From NCBI RefSeq assembly GCF_026340095.1, contig NZ_JAPEPO010000003.1, forward strand, positions 1,054,001-1,118,000: a DNA stretch of 64,000 nt. The letters are read 5' to 3'. This DNA is from Streptomyces sp. NBC_01446 (GTDB lineage Bacteria > Actinomycetota > Actinomycetes > Streptomycetales > Streptomycetaceae). Position 1 is the first letter of the stretch. Every line of letters starts with the position of its first letter. Made by a program: the position numbers and the translations under genes. The notes beneath the pieces are model-generated. The model worked only from the letters and a program-made list of their open reading frames with translations, was not told the DNA's origin and searched no databases. Positions 53,614-62,961 of this stretch are shown one piece after another.

Positions 53614-55068
53614 TCAGAACGTGAAGCACTCTGCGTGGATGTGGTCCTCGGGCACCCCGGCCCGTACCAGCGCCGTCGTGGCCGCGGCCGTCATGCCGGG
53701 CGGCCCGCACACGTACACGTCGTGCTCGGCGAGTTCGGGCACGAGATTGCGCAGGGCCTGCGGTGCGAGCGGGTCGAACGAGGCGTCCGACGGGCCGAGC
53801 AGATAGTGCAGGGCCGCCTGCCTGCCGCGGGCGATCGCCTCCAACTCCCCGCTCAGGAAGAGATGTTCGGTCGTGCTCGCGCGGTAGAGGAGAGTGAGGT
53901 CGCCCGGCGCTCCCGGCAGCGTCTCGAACAAGGCCCGCAGGGGTGTGATGCCGACGCCGCCCGCCAGGAGCAGTACCTTGCGCCGGGTGCGGCGGTGCGC
54001 GGTGAGCGCGCCGAACGGGCCGGTGGCCAGGACGCGCGTGCCCGGCGCGATTCTGCGGACGCGGCGCGTGTGCCGGCCAAGTGCCTTGACGGTGATACGC
54101 AGTTCGTCGCCCCGCACCGGCGCCGAGAGGGAGAACGGGAGCGACGTGTGCCACAGCCCGCCCCTGAGGAATCGCCAGCGCAAGAACTGGCCGGGCTCGG
54201 CACGCAGCCCGTCGAGCCCGATTCCCTGCATGACGACGGAGAAGACGCCGGGCCCTTCGCCATGGACGGCGACCACGCGCAGGCTGTGCCGTAGCGCCTG
54301 ATGGATGGGCACGACCAGCCGGTACCAGACGAGCAGCACGGCGACTGTCGCGTGCAGGAGGGCCCAAAGCCACCGCGTGACCACGTCGCTTGCCACGTCC
54401 GGGCCCGCGAGTTGATGGACGAAGCCCAACGCGGCGCCCAGGTACGTGAGCAGATGCAGGGCCCGCCACGTCTCGTGGGTGACGCGGCGGCGCACCGCAC
54501 GAGCGCTGCTCACGCCGACGGCGACGAGCAGGCCCATACCGGCGGACGCGGCCGCGATGGCCGGGTAGCCGAGGAGGTCCACGACGGTGGAGACGAGGTC
54601 GGTGCCGGCGTGGGTGGCGTATCCGCACACCGCGAGGACCAGATGGGCCGCGCACAGCTCCAGGACGTGGCGGCCCCCGGTGGCGTGACGGCGGGCGAGG
54701 CGGTCGGCGCCGACTCCGTGCTCGACCGCGGGGATGCGCGCCATGAGGAAGAGCATGACGAGTATGCCGTAGCCGGCGAGCAGTCCGGTGAGGTGTGCGC
54801 CGGTCGCGAAGAGCGCGTCGAGGCGCGCCGACGGTTCGGCTTGCACGGCCCAGAGGGCGCTGACGCCGGTGCCGCCCGCGACGATGCCGGCGCGCAGCGC
54901 GCGGGGCGAGTTGCGAAGGGGCGCGGCGGGGCGGCCGATGCGGGGCTGGCGGGTGGGCCGCGGGGGTATGGGCGGGAGTTCCGCGCCTGGGCCCTCGACG
55001 TGGCGCAGGTACGCGTTCAGTGCGGGGTACCTGGAGAGTTCGGATGCGCTGGCGGCCTCGGTCGTCAC
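53614..55068 (-). CDS. Ferric-reductase-like membrane protein with ferredoxin-NADP reductase domain
   Basis: Protein of 484 residues. The first half has about six TM helices with histidines typical of haem-binding ferric-reductase-like domains (HLVLAVCGYATH, HETWRALHLLTYLGAALGFVHQLAG). The second half is a flavin/NAD(P) reductase module: FSLSAP, LLLAGGVGITPLRALFE, YVCGPPGM and the ending HAECFTF. It moves electrons from NAD(P)H through FAD to haem and an acceptor. The start is GTG 55068. The FMN-binding-domain partner gene usual in Streptomyces is not next to it. Confidence 0.9.
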   Translation of the reverse strand: MTTEAASASELSRYPALNAYLRHVEGPGAELPPIPPRPTRQPRIGRPAAPLRNSPRALRAGIVAGGTGVSALWAVQAEPSARLDALFATGAHLTGLLAGYGILVMLFLMARIPAVEHGVGADRLARRHATGGRHVLELCAAHLVLAVCGYATHAGTDLVSTVVDLLGYPAIAAASAGMGLLVAVGVSSARAVRRRVTHETWRALHLLTYLGAALGFVHQLAGPDVASDVVTRWLWALLHATVAVLLVWYRLVVPIHQALRHSLRVVAVHGEGPGVFSVVMQGIGLDGLRAEPGQFLRWRFLRGGLWHTSLPFSLSAPVRGDELRITVKALGRHTRRVRRIAPGTRVLATGPFGALTAHRRTRRKVLLLAGGVGITPLRALFETLPGAPGDLTLLYRASTTEHLFLSGELEAIARGRQAALHYLLGPSDASFDPLAPQALRNLVPELAEHDVYVCGPPGMTAAATTALVRAGVPEDHIHAECFTF

Positions 55069-55561
55069 GCAGCCACAGTAGGGGTGGGGAGGGGTGAAGA
55101 AGGCCAGGTCAGGGCCTTCGTACTGATCCTTAAGGCGGGCTTGAGGATCGCCTCACGAGTGGTTAAGCCACGGCCGCCTCCAACCCGGACGCAGGGCCGC
55201 ACGACCGCGCCGGAAACGCTGCTCCACGTTTCCGGCCTCTTCGCCAGGAGGTCACCGTCGCGGACAAGAGTGACTCCCGTACCGCACAAAGGACTTCGAC
55301 TTCTTGTACACAATGTCGGACAGGCCGGGGACCCGACGCCCCTGTGGAGCGAGATACGAACCACTGGCCCCCTGGTACAAAGAACACGTCTTCGGCTCCT
55401 CCCGACCGTGCCTCACCTATCGGACACGGCTCACGAGACAGATGTGCCGGCCAGACCGGCCCGCGCCGAAGCCCCCGCACCGAGCCTCGACCAGGCATGC
55501 CGGGCGCACTGATCAACAGGTGGCTCAGAGCAGCCCCCACCCGTGCAGAAAGGCCGACGGT
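55069..55561. other. Long intergenic region between divergent genes
   Basis: This 493-bp gap lies between the reductase gene and the TrkA-domain gene. One open frame runs from 55304 into the downstream gene, but before ~55562 its composition is not coding-like. No RNA gene or long repeat was recognised. Confidence 0.4.
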
Positions 55562-57004
55562 TTGAACCCGCAGACATTTCAGGACGAGGCACCTCCCCAC
55601 ATACCCGCGCCGGGTCAGCGCATTGTGATCATCGAGGACGACGAGGCGCTGGGGCGCTCCGCCGCCGCCCACATCGGCCGCTGGTACGGCACGGTGCACC
55701 GCCTGCCGCGGCCCGACGACGACACGCTGCGGGAGCACCTCGGTCAGTCCGTCGATGCCGTCGCCGTCGTGTCCCGTGACGACATCGTCGCCCTGCGCTA
55801 TGCCTTGCTGGCCGAACATCTGAAGCCGGGCATCCGGTTGGTCGTGACCCTCTTCGACCGCACGGTCGCCGACGAGGTCTCCCGTACGGTCCCCAACTGC
55901 ACCGTCTTGAGCATGACCGATGCCATCGTGCCGAGCCTCCTGGCGGAGTGCCTCGCTCCGAGCTACGCCATGCTCCAGCCCGACGGCGGCGGCGTCATCG
56001 CGGTCCGGCGGGAAGACGGGACCACTTCCGTCGAGCACCTGCACGGACGCGCTCTCGCGGCCCACACACCCGTTCACCCCCGGGCGTCCTTCCGTGCGTG
56101 GCTGCGCTCCCTCGGGACCTCGGCCAAGGCTCTCATCGCGAGTCTCGCCGCTCTGTCCGTGGCCTTCTCCGTGGACATCGCACTCGGCGTCCTCGTCCTG
56201 CACGAGCACTGGACCGACTCCGTGTGGAACGCCGCCCGCGCCCTCACCACGATCGGCTCCTCGCCGGCGGCCGAGCACGGACCCGGCTGGTACAAGGTCC
56301 TGTCCGCCGTCTCCATGCTGGCCGTCCTGGTACTGGCGGCTATCTTCACCGCGAGCGTCGTCGACCGGTTCACCGGCCACCGCATGACGAGCATCCTGGG
56401 CGCCCGCTCCATCCCCCGCCGCGGCCACGTCATCGTCGTCGGCCTCGGACAGGTGGGCCTGCGGCTGTCCGCGCGACTGAAGGACCTCGGCATCAAGGTC
56501 GTCGCCGTGGAACGCAACCCCCAGGCGGCCTGCCTGCCCCTGGCCCGCTCCCTGAACATCCCCGTCGTGCTCGGCCGGGGCGGCGACCGCTTCCTGCTCG
56601 AACGCCTCTCCGTCCTGCGGGCCCGCGGTCTTGCCGCGGTCGGCTCGGACAGTCTGGCGAACATGGCAGTCGCGGTCGCGGCCCGGGCCGTCGCCCCCGA
56701 CCAGCGGATCATCCTGCGCGCCGGAAGCGACGAGGTCACGACGGACTCGCAGTCCCTGTTCCGGATCGGCGCGGTCTGCGACTTCCCGCGCATCGTCGGC
56801 GCGTTCGTCGCCGCGTCCGTACTGGGCGCCGAGCCGTCCAGCGTCTTCGTCGCCGAGGACCGCACCTGCGCCCTGTTCCCGGACGGCCAGGTGGTCGACC
56901 TCGCCACGTGGGACACACGCCCCACCGATCCCCGGCAGGGCGCGAGCGAGAGCGAGGCCGGCCGCACTGCGTCGGACGCCGAGGCATCAGCGGCCACGAA
57001 CTGA
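55562..57004 (+). CDS. Potassium-channel-like protein with two TrkA-N/RCK domains
   Basis: Membrane protein of 480 residues. An N-terminal Rossmann-like domain (RIVIIEDDEALGRSAAAHIG) precedes two or three TM helices, then a clear TrkA-N domain (HVIVVGLGQVGLRLSARLKDLGIKVVAVERN). At the pore position, where K channels read TxGYGD, it reads TTIGSSPA, so potassium selectivity is doubtful. The N-terminal domain lacks the glycine loop. The TTG at 55562 (AAAGG upstream) is the best start. Possibly a nucleotide-gated channel or transporter relative. Confidence 0.8.
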   Translation: MNPQTFQDEAPPHIPAPGQRIVIIEDDEALGRSAAAHIGRWYGTVHRLPRPDDDTLREHLGQSVDAVAVVSRDDIVALRYALLAEHLKPGIRLVVTLFDRTVADEVSRTVPNCTVLSMTDAIVPSLLAECLAPSYAMLQPDGGGVIAVRREDGTTSVEHLHGRALAAHTPVHPRASFRAWLRSLGTSAKALIASLAALSVAFSVDIALGVLVLHEHWTDSVWNAARALTTIGSSPAAEHGPGWYKVLSAVSMLAVLVLAAIFTASVVDRFTGHRMTSILGARSIPRRGHVIVVGLGQVGLRLSARLKDLGIKVVAVERNPQAACLPLARSLNIPVVLGRGGDRFLLERLSVLRARGLAAVGSDSLANMAVAVAARAVAPDQRIILRAGSDEVTTDSQSLFRIGAVCDFPRIVGAFVAASVLGAEPSSVFVAEDRTCALFPDGQVVDLATWDTRPTDPRQGASESEAGRTASDAEASAATN

Positions 57005-57051
57005 GGGGAGCCTCGACTGGCATTACGTACTCGGGGGCCATGAGGACCCTC

Positions 57052-57096
57052 CTGCGCTGCGCCCGCTACGTCAGCGACATGGCGGGCACAGCGCAG
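57052..57096. terminator. Hairpin between the channel gene and ppnP
   Basis: Fifteen-bp arms 57052-57066 and 57082-57096 pair with one mismatch (CTGCGCTG-C-GCCCGC with GCGGGC-A-CAGCGCAG). Between convergent genes, so a bidirectional terminator. Confidence 0.6.
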
Positions 57097-57116
57097 GACT
57101 TCGCGGGCCGAAGGAC

Positions 57117-57395
57117 TCAGGTGTAGGGGCAGAGGTAGGCGACCGTGTCGGAGATGCGCACGGTGAAGGACTCGTCCGCCTCGATCTGGAAAGAGTCACC
57201 CTCGCCGAAGGTCTTCCACTCCCGAGAACCGGGGAGCTTGACGTCCCAGGTGCCGCGGATCAGGATCATCCACTCGCGGGTCGGCGCCTCGAACTCCCAC
57301 TCCCCCGGCTCCATGACGCCAACGGTGAACTTGCCCTGGCTGTTGGCAAATTCCAGGCTTCGGACCTGACCGTCGTAGTACTCGTTCTGCTCAAT
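57117..57395 (-). pseudogene. ppnP: ppnP-like pyrimidine/purine nucleoside phosphorylase, start codon lost
   Basis: Cupin-fold protein of the PpnP (YaiE/DUF1255) family, ~93 residues. Reading back from the stop: VAYLCPYT, KLPGSREWKTFGEGDSF, GVMEPGEWEF, and NEYYDGQVRSLEF. The family expects a Met a few residues before NEYYDG, but the frame runs IEQNEYYDG and meets a TGA six codons further upstream with no ATG, GTG or TTG between. The break coincides with the edge of IS110/IS630 debris. An internal ATG at 57314 would give only a 65-residue fragment. Confidence 0.75.
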
Positions 57396-57474
57396 CGATG
57401 CGGATCCCTGTCACGCGCTGTGCGCCGGACTCCACTGCGGAGTCGCTCTTTCCTGGTGCCTCAACTTCGGACAC

Positions 57475-58010
57475 TTGGGCGCTATTTGGGACGGCCTGGC
57501 CGACAGCGACGACGCGGCCGTGTTCACTCTCCGGCTGCTCGTCCGGCGCATCCAGCACCTGATCTGCGAGGTCAAGGAACTCACCCGCCGGGTCACCCGA
57601 GCCGTCACCACCCACCGCCCGCAGCTGCTGGAGATCGTGGGCATCGGGCCCGACAGCGCCGCAGCTCTCCTCATCGCCGCCGGCGACAACCTAGACAGGA
57701 TCCACAGCGAGGCATCCTTCGCCGCTCTGTGCGGTGTCAGCCCAGTCGAACAGTCCTCCGGCAAGACCCAGCGCCGACGGCTCAACCGCGGAGGAAACCG
57801 GCAGGCCAACGCGGCTCTCTACCGCATCGTCATGACGCGCATACGCTGGGACGAACGAACCCGCACCTACCTGGAACGACGCACCAAGCAAGGCATGTCC
57901 AAGCGCGAGATCATGGGGTGTCTCAAACGCTACGTCGCCCGCGAGATCTACCGCCACATCCAGCCGAAGATGACCGTCTCTGATCTGTCCTCCACCGCTT
58001 GCCGAAACAT
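57475..58010 (+). mobile_element. IS110-family transposase, 3' fragment
   Basis: The C-terminal half of an IS110/IS116/IS902-type transposase: LRLLVRRIQHLICEVKELTRRV, the HhH-type VGIGPDSAAALLIAAGDN, ALCGVSPVEQSSGKTQRRRLNRGGNRQANAALY with the conserved Ser region, and CLKRYVAREIYRHI. The N-terminal DEDD nuclease half is absent. The frame then runs out into unrelated sequence at the junction with the next fragment. Confidence 0.88.
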
Positions 58011-58337
58011 AGGGGCATCTACGCCACCCACAACACCGCCGAGATCAAGACGTGGCTGGGCAAACACCCCTGCTTCCACGTCCACTTCACCCCGACAGGC
58101 TCCTCCCGGATGAACCAGGTCGAGCGATGGTTCGGCCTGCTGACCGACAAGCTCATCCGCCGCGGCGTCCACAGGTCCGTAAAAGCCCTGGAGGACGACA
58201 TCACCGCGTGGATCGACACCTGGAACGAGAGCCCACGGCCCCTCACTTGGACCAAGACCGCCGACGAGATCCTCAACTCCCTCGCCGACTACCTCACCAA
58301 GGTCGGAACCGTCAGCCAGAAAACAGCGCAGAACTAA
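58011..58337 (+). mobile_element. IS630-family transposase, 3' fragment
   Basis: The C-terminal ~108 residues of an IS630-type DDE transposase: YATHNTAEIKTWLGKHP, FHVHFTPTGSSRMNQVERWFGLLTDKLIRRG (catalytic Glu in NQVE) and the ending ILNSLADYLTKV. The junction with the IS110 fragment falls right at the DN-YATH motif, so the second Asp is missing. Confidence 0.88.
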
Positions 58338-58419
58338 CCATCAGCTTTTCTGGCGCATCACACTAGCTGGCCACTCTGAGCAGCGTCGCAGTTGGCTGGC
58401 CCGATGAACCCGCTGCTGG

Positions 58420-58848
58420 TCAGCAGTTGATTGGAGGGTTACCGGAAGCGACTCGGCAGAAGTCCGACCCGAGTCCGCCGTCGACGGTGCCAGCGTTCGG
58501 GCCGACGAAGATGGAGTCGCCGTCGGCGCCGCCGAGGATCCTGCCGTTCGCCGTGGTACCGGCGTTGGCCATGATGAAGTCGCCGCCGGCGCCGCCGTCG
58601 ACGGTGCCGGCAACGATGCCGTTGATGACGATGTAGTCGCTCCCGCCCAAGCCGTTGACGCTATCACCCAAGGCAAGGGCGCCGCAGCTGATGTTGTCGG
58701 AGCCGGCAGTACCACTGACGGTCGTACCGGACACGGGACGGCCGTTGACCGTACATGAAGTCAGGGCTTGTGCAGGCGTCGCGGTCAGGGCGAGGGGAGC
58801 GGCCACGAGGGTGGCGGCGCAGAGCGTACGCATCGCGTGTCTGATCAT
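58420..58848 (-). CDS. Short secreted RTX-like repeat protein
   Basis: Exported protein of 142 residues. A signal peptide (ATLVAAPLALTATPAQA) is followed by a small domain with two cysteines and degenerate repeats GGSDYIVI, GGAGGDFIM, GGADGDSIF, GGLGSDFCR, and a C-terminal Cys. A reduced relative of the RTX-like protein at 9333-10232. ATG 58848 is used, with ATG 58833 possible. Confidence 0.8.
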   Translation of the reverse strand: MIRHAMRTLCAATLVAAPLALTATPAQALTSCTVNGRPVSGTTVSGTAGSDNISCGALALGDSVNGLGGSDYIVINGIVAGTVDGGAGGDFIMANAGTTANGRILGGADGDSIFVGPNAGTVDGGLGSDFCRVASGNPPINC

Positions 58849-59226
58849 GTAATGAGTGGCTCATGATGAGTTCATGATCGCAATGCTGCGCCGTCGGTGG
58901 CTCTACCGTTCGGGGCAGTTTGCCGCCCGGACGGGCCGCCGGGGCTGACGGTCAGATGATCGGGATTGCGGCTGGTGTCCGAGGCGTGAGTCCCCCGGGG
59001 CCCATCCCGCAGGTTAGTTCTGCGTGCTGGTGCCTACGGGGCTGTCCGGTAGCGGAGGTTGCCCGCCTGCGGGCCCTCCGCGCCACCGCGGGCTGAGCCG
59101 GATACCCGGGAAATGGCATGTTCTTCGCCCGCAGTGCGGCTGTCGTTGCGGGCGCGTGGTGTGTTGCCGGGCTCTCGTAGATGGGTGGCTGGCTGGAGGA
59201 ACGTGCACTGCTGGGGTGTGGCCCGT
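58849..59226. other. Intergenic region without a recognisable gene
   Basis: The 378 bp between the RTX-like gene and the aldo/keto reductase. The region around 59040-59170 is GC-rich with short open frames on both strands, none with typical codon bias. Could hold remnants. Confidence 0.4.
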
Positions 59227-60213
59227 TCACTTGTCGACCAGGCTCATGTGCATTTCGTTGTAGCGGTCGCCGTGGACGCCGACGAGGGCCGCCAACGCAT
59301 CCAGGCCCGTCCGCTCGTCGGCGGACAGTGCGAGCTGTGTGGCGGCGGCGTTCTCCTCCACCCGGGCGATGCGGCGCGTGCCGGGGATCGGCACGATCGA
59401 CGGGTGCTGGGCGAGCAGCCAGGCCAGGGCAACTTGTCCCGGGGTGGCGTTCTTCGTGTGGGCGAGCGTGGCGACGTGGTCGACCAGGGTCTGGTTGGCG
59501 GCGAGGTTGTCCTGCTTGAACCGTGGGATGGTCGTGCGGATGTCGCCTGCGGTGAATGCGGTCGTGGTGTCGACGGTGCCGGTGAGGAAGCCCTTGCCGA
59601 GCGGGCTGAACGGCACGAAGCCGATGCCGAGTTCGGCGAGGGTGGGAAGGACTTCGGGTTCGGGGTCGCGGGTCCACAGGGAGTACTCGCTCTGGACGGC
59701 GGTGACGGGGTGGACGGCGTGCGCCCTGCGGATCGTCGCTGCGCCGGCTTCTGACAGGCCGAAGTGTCGTACCTTGCCGGCCTGTACGAGCTCACCGACG
59801 GTCCCCGCGACATCCTCGATCGGGACGTCGGGGTCGACCCGGTGCTGGTAGAAGAGGTCGATCGTGTCCGTGCGCAGTCGGCGCAGCGAGGCGTCGGCGA
59901 CGTGCTTGATCTGCTCCGGGCGGCTGTCGAGCCCGACAGACTTGCTGTTCTCGATGCGCCAGCCGAACTTGGTCGCGAAGACGACCTGGTCGCGTACCGA
60001 GGCGAGCGCCTCGCCCACGAGTTCCTCGTTGACGTAGGGGCCGTAGACCTCGGCGGTGTCGAAGAATGTGATGCCCCGGTCGACGGCGCCGCGGAGCACG
60101 CCGATCATGTCGTCGCGATCGCCGGGGTTGGGGCCGTAGCTCTGGGACATGCCCATGCAGCCCAGGCCGATCGCCGAGACCTCAAGGTCCTGACCGAGTG
60201 TGCGCGTGTGCAT
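59227..60213 (-). CDS. Aldo/keto reductase
   Basis: NADPH-dependent carbonyl reductase of 328 residues. TIM-barrel landmarks: GLGCMGMSQSYG, FFDTAEVYGPYVNEELVGEAL (Asp and Tyr), VFATKFGW (Lys) and YQHRVDP (His), a complete tetrad. C-terminal cofactor motif IPGTRRIARVEENA. It is 58 bp downstream of the XRE/MmyB-type regulator on the same strand and belongs to the redox cluster around it. Confidence 0.94.
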   Translation of the reverse strand: MHTRTLGQDLEVSAIGLGCMGMSQSYGPNPGDRDDMIGVLRGAVDRGITFFDTAEVYGPYVNEELVGEALASVRDQVVFATKFGWRIENSKSVGLDSRPEQIKHVADASLRRLRTDTIDLFYQHRVDPDVPIEDVAGTVGELVQAGKVRHFGLSEAGAATIRRAHAVHPVTAVQSEYSLWTRDPEPEVLPTLAELGIGFVPFSPLGKGFLTGTVDTTTAFTAGDIRTTIPRFKQDNLAANQTLVDHVATLAHTKNATPGQVALAWLLAQHPSIVPIPGTRRIARVEENAAATQLALSADERTGLDALAALVGVHGDRYNEMHMSLVDK

Positions 60214-60271
60214 CGTGGTGCTCCTTGTGCGGTGGGCGGTGAACGAGAAGGCCTGCGGCCAAAGACGCTGT

Positions 60272-61159
60272 TCAGCCGCCGCTGCTGGCGCGGTCGGCGG
60301 CAGCGGCTGCCTCTTCGGTGGCCGCCCACGCGGCCAGCAGCTGCAGCGCGTCGTGGGCCGGGGTGGAGGGCGCGGCGGAATAGGCGGTCAGGGTCAGGCC
60401 CGGCTGCGCGGGCAGTTCCATCGCGTCGAAGTCGAGGGTGATCTCGCCGACGGTCGGATGGCGGAAGGACTTGCGGCCGGTGTGGTGCAGGCGCACGTTG
60501 CGCTTGGCCCAAGCGGTGCGGAACTCCGCGCTTCGGGTGACCAGTTCACCGATCAGCCCGGTCAGGTCACTGTCGCCAGGAGCCCGTCCGGCTTCCGTGC
60601 GCAGCAGGGACACAGTGGTGTTCACGGACTCCTCCCAGTCGGGGAAGAAGTCCCTGCCCGCAGGGTTCAGGAACTGGAAGCGGGCGATGTTGACCGTCTG
60701 AACGGTGTGATCGGCGAACAGGGGCGCGTACAGGGCGCGACCGAGGTGGTTGACGGCGAGGATGTCGAGGCGGCCGTTGCGGATGAAGGCCGGTGCGTCC
60801 GTCATGGAGTCCAGGACACGCAGCACACTGTCCGACAGGGCGCGGATGCGTTTGGTGCGGCGGGTGGGACGCTTGGCGACAGCGCGGGCCAGGTCGTACA
60901 GGTGGGCGCGCTCGGCGTCATCCAGCTGCAGGGCGTTCGCGACGCCGTCGAGGACCTCCTCGGAGGCCCCGGCGAGGTGGCCGCGTTCCAGGCGGACGTA
61001 GTAGTCGATGCTGACGCCGGCGAGCATCGCGACTTCCTCGCGGCGCAGCCCGGGCACGCGCCGGTTGCCGCCGTAGGCGGGCAGGCCGGCCTGCTGCGGG
61101 GTGATCTTGGCGCGGCGGGAGGCCAGGAATGCGCGGATGTCGCTCTCGGTGCTCACCAT
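60272..61159 (-). CDS. XRE family regulator with MmyB-like ligand-binding domain
   Basis: Protein of 295 residues. An N-terminal HTH (VPGLRREEVAMLAGVSIDYYVRLERG, residues ~34-60) precedes the MmyB-like PAS-related domain (ILAVNHLGRALYAPLF, NIARFQFLNPAGRDFFPDWEE, FRHPTVGEITLDFDAMELP). Such regulators bind lipid-like ligands and typically sit divergent to an SDR or reductase gene, as here. Confidence 0.92.
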   Translation of the reverse strand: MVSTESDIRAFLASRRAKITPQQAGLPAYGGNRRVPGLRREEVAMLAGVSIDYYVRLERGHLAGASEEVLDGVANALQLDDAERAHLYDLARAVAKRPTRRTKRIRALSDSVLRVLDSMTDAPAFIRNGRLDILAVNHLGRALYAPLFADHTVQTVNIARFQFLNPAGRDFFPDWEESVNTTVSLLRTEAGRAPGDSDLTGLIGELVTRSAEFRTAWAKRNVRLHHTGRKSFRHPTVGEITLDFDAMELPAQPGLTLTAYSAAPSTPAHDALQLLAAWAATEEAAAAADRASSGG

Positions 61160-61469
61160 TCCAGGCTAGATCGGACGGCTTAGGGGTGGGGGGTCCTGTC
61201 AGTACCTGTAATGGCAGACCCTTCTCCAGCCTATTGGCCTGCGGTTTCCTGGATGACGGAAGCGGTCGGCACATGCCCACCACCTGCCTGAGCGGGAGCG
61301 TGGCGGCTACCGGACGACCGTCTGTGACACAGAGTGTTGCGGGCGGGTGGTCCCACACCGTGACCGCAACCGCAGTCGACCGGTCAAGAAGATCGCCGAC
61401 GAGTGCCATGTACCCCGGCCCCGGGCCCTGACGTCCGTTGTGACTATCCGTTTGGAGCGCTCCACCCCC
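61160..61469. promoter_or_regulatory. Divergent promoter region, regulator/SDR
   Basis: A 310-bp gap between divergent genes. At 61191-61221 an imperfect inverted repeat GGGTCCTGTCA ... TGGCAGACCC could be the regulator's binding site, 32 nt upstream of the regulator start. Otherwise no gene or repeat seen. Confidence 0.45.
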
Positions 61470-62312
61470 ATGAGCAAGGTCTTCTTCATCACTGGTGCCG
61501 GACGCGGGCTCGGCGCGGACATCGCCCGCCAGGCCCTGGCCGCCGGTCACCAGGTGGTGGCCACCGGCCGCCGTCCCGAGCGGGTCGTTGAGGCGCTGGG
61601 CGGTGAGCAGGACAGCCTGCAGGCCACCGCCCTGGACATCACTGATCCTGCCGTCGCCCAGCGCGCGGTCGACGCAGCCGTCGACCGATTCGGGCGCATC
61701 GACGTTCTGATCAACAACGCCGCCAACTTCTACGCCGGGTTCTTCGAGGAACTGTCCGACGCGCAGGTGCGGGCGCAGATCGAGACGAACCTGTTCGGCC
61801 CGATGAACGTCACCCGCGCCGTCCTGCCCGTGATGCGCAGGCAGCGGTCCGGGCACATCATCACCCTCTCCTCCCTGGCAGGCGTGGTCGGTGTCGATTT
61901 CTGCGTCGCCTACTCGGCCGCCAAGTTCGGTGTCGAGGGCTTCATGGAGTCCCTGCAGCACGATGTCGCACCGTTCGGCATCCACACAACGATCGTCGAG
62001 CCTGGCTTCTTCCGCACCGAACTGCTGGTGGACGCCTCCACCACCTACGCGGAGGGATCCATCGACGATTACGCCGAGCGCACCGCCGCCACCAAGAAGG
62101 TGTGGGAATCCATGAACGGCCAGCAGACCGGTGACCCGGTCAAGCTCGCCGATGCTCTGCTCAAGGTCGCCGACCTGGAACAGCCCCCGCTGCGGTTCAT
62201 CGCCGGCGACGACTGCCTTCAGGTCGTCGAGGCCAAGGCCACAGAACTCCTGGCCCAGGTCGACGCCTCCCGTCCGCTCGGCTCGGGCCTCGCATACACC
62301 GACGCCGTCTGA
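61470..62312 (+). CDS. Short-chain dehydrogenase/reductase
   Basis: Classical SDR of 280 residues: cofactor motif TGAGRGLGADIA, NNAAN in place of NNAG, catalytic Ser in ITLSSLAG and YSAAK (Tyr-x3-Lys), then PGFFRTEL. NAD(P)-dependent oxidoreductase with unknown substrate. First gene of a run with cupin and CMD genes, probably controlled by the divergent XRE/MmyB regulator. Confidence 0.93.
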   Translation: MSKVFFITGAGRGLGADIARQALAAGHQVVATGRRPERVVEALGGEQDSLQATALDITDPAVAQRAVDAAVDRFGRIDVLINNAANFYAGFFEELSDAQVRAQIETNLFGPMNVTRAVLPVMRRQRSGHIITLSSLAGVVGVDFCVAYSAAKFGVEGFMESLQHDVAPFGIHTTIVEPGFFRTELLVDASTTYAEGSIDDYAERTAATKKVWESMNGQQTGDPVKLADALLKVADLEQPPLRFIAGDDCLQVVEAKATELLAQVDASRPLGSGLAYTDAV

Positions 62313-62356
62313 TCCACCCCACACCCCTCGCACTCCCTAGGCCTAGGAGATTCACC

Positions 62357-62764
62357 ATGGAATTCGTCAAGCAGCAGGACACCGTCAAGGCACCCGCCAA
62401 CTGGTTCACCGGCGACGTCTGGTTCGACGTGATCTACGCCGGCAAGGAGCCGTCCCGGATGCGCGCCAACATGGTGCGCTTCTCCCCCGGTGCCCGCACC
62501 AACTGGCACTCCCACGTCGTGGGCCAGACCCTGCACGTCGTCTCCGGCATCGCCCTGATCGGCACCCGGGACGGCGCCGTCCTCGAAGCCCACCCCGGCG
62601 AGACGGTCACCTGCCCCCCGGATGAGGAGCACTGGCACGGTGCCACCCCCGGCCGCTTCATGGAGCACATCGCCATGTGGGAGGGCAAGGGCGACGGCAG
62701 CGAGGAAACCACCTGGAACGAACCCGTCACCGACGAGCAGTACAACCGCCCCCGCAGCCGCTGA
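62357..62764 (+). CDS. Cupin-domain protein
   Basis: Single-domain cupin of 135 residues. Metal-ligand motif 1 is ARTNWHSHVVGQTLHVVSG, motif 2 PPDEEHWHGATPGRFMEH. Often annotated as a quercetin-dioxygenase-like cupin in clusters with CMD and SDR genes. AGGAGA is eight nt before the ATG and overlaps a CTAGGCCTAG palindrome (62337-62346). Confidence 0.9.
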   Translation: MEFVKQQDTVKAPANWFTGDVWFDVIYAGKEPSRMRANMVRFSPGARTNWHSHVVGQTLHVVSGIALIGTRDGAVLEAHPGETVTCPPDEEHWHGATPGRFMEHIAMWEGKGDGSEETTWNEPVTDEQYNRPRSR

Positions 62765-62961
62765 CCGCACCAGCCACGCCTCCCCGCGCCGCAACACGGC
62801 GGGCCACCTTCCGGCCGTCACCCGACCACACGAGCCAGATGACCTCCCGACGAACACGCGCCGGCCGTCGGAGCCCACACCACCGACGCTGATAACCACG
62901 GTCCGCACCGTAAGCACACACCCCGGGGCCAGTGCCCGCGGACCCACGAGAGGAACCCTCG

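Noticed and set aside
55304..55561. Upstream extension of the TrkA-domain protein
   Set aside because: Residues before the TTG at 55562 are Arg/Pro-rich without domain character, and the best ribosome site is at 55562.
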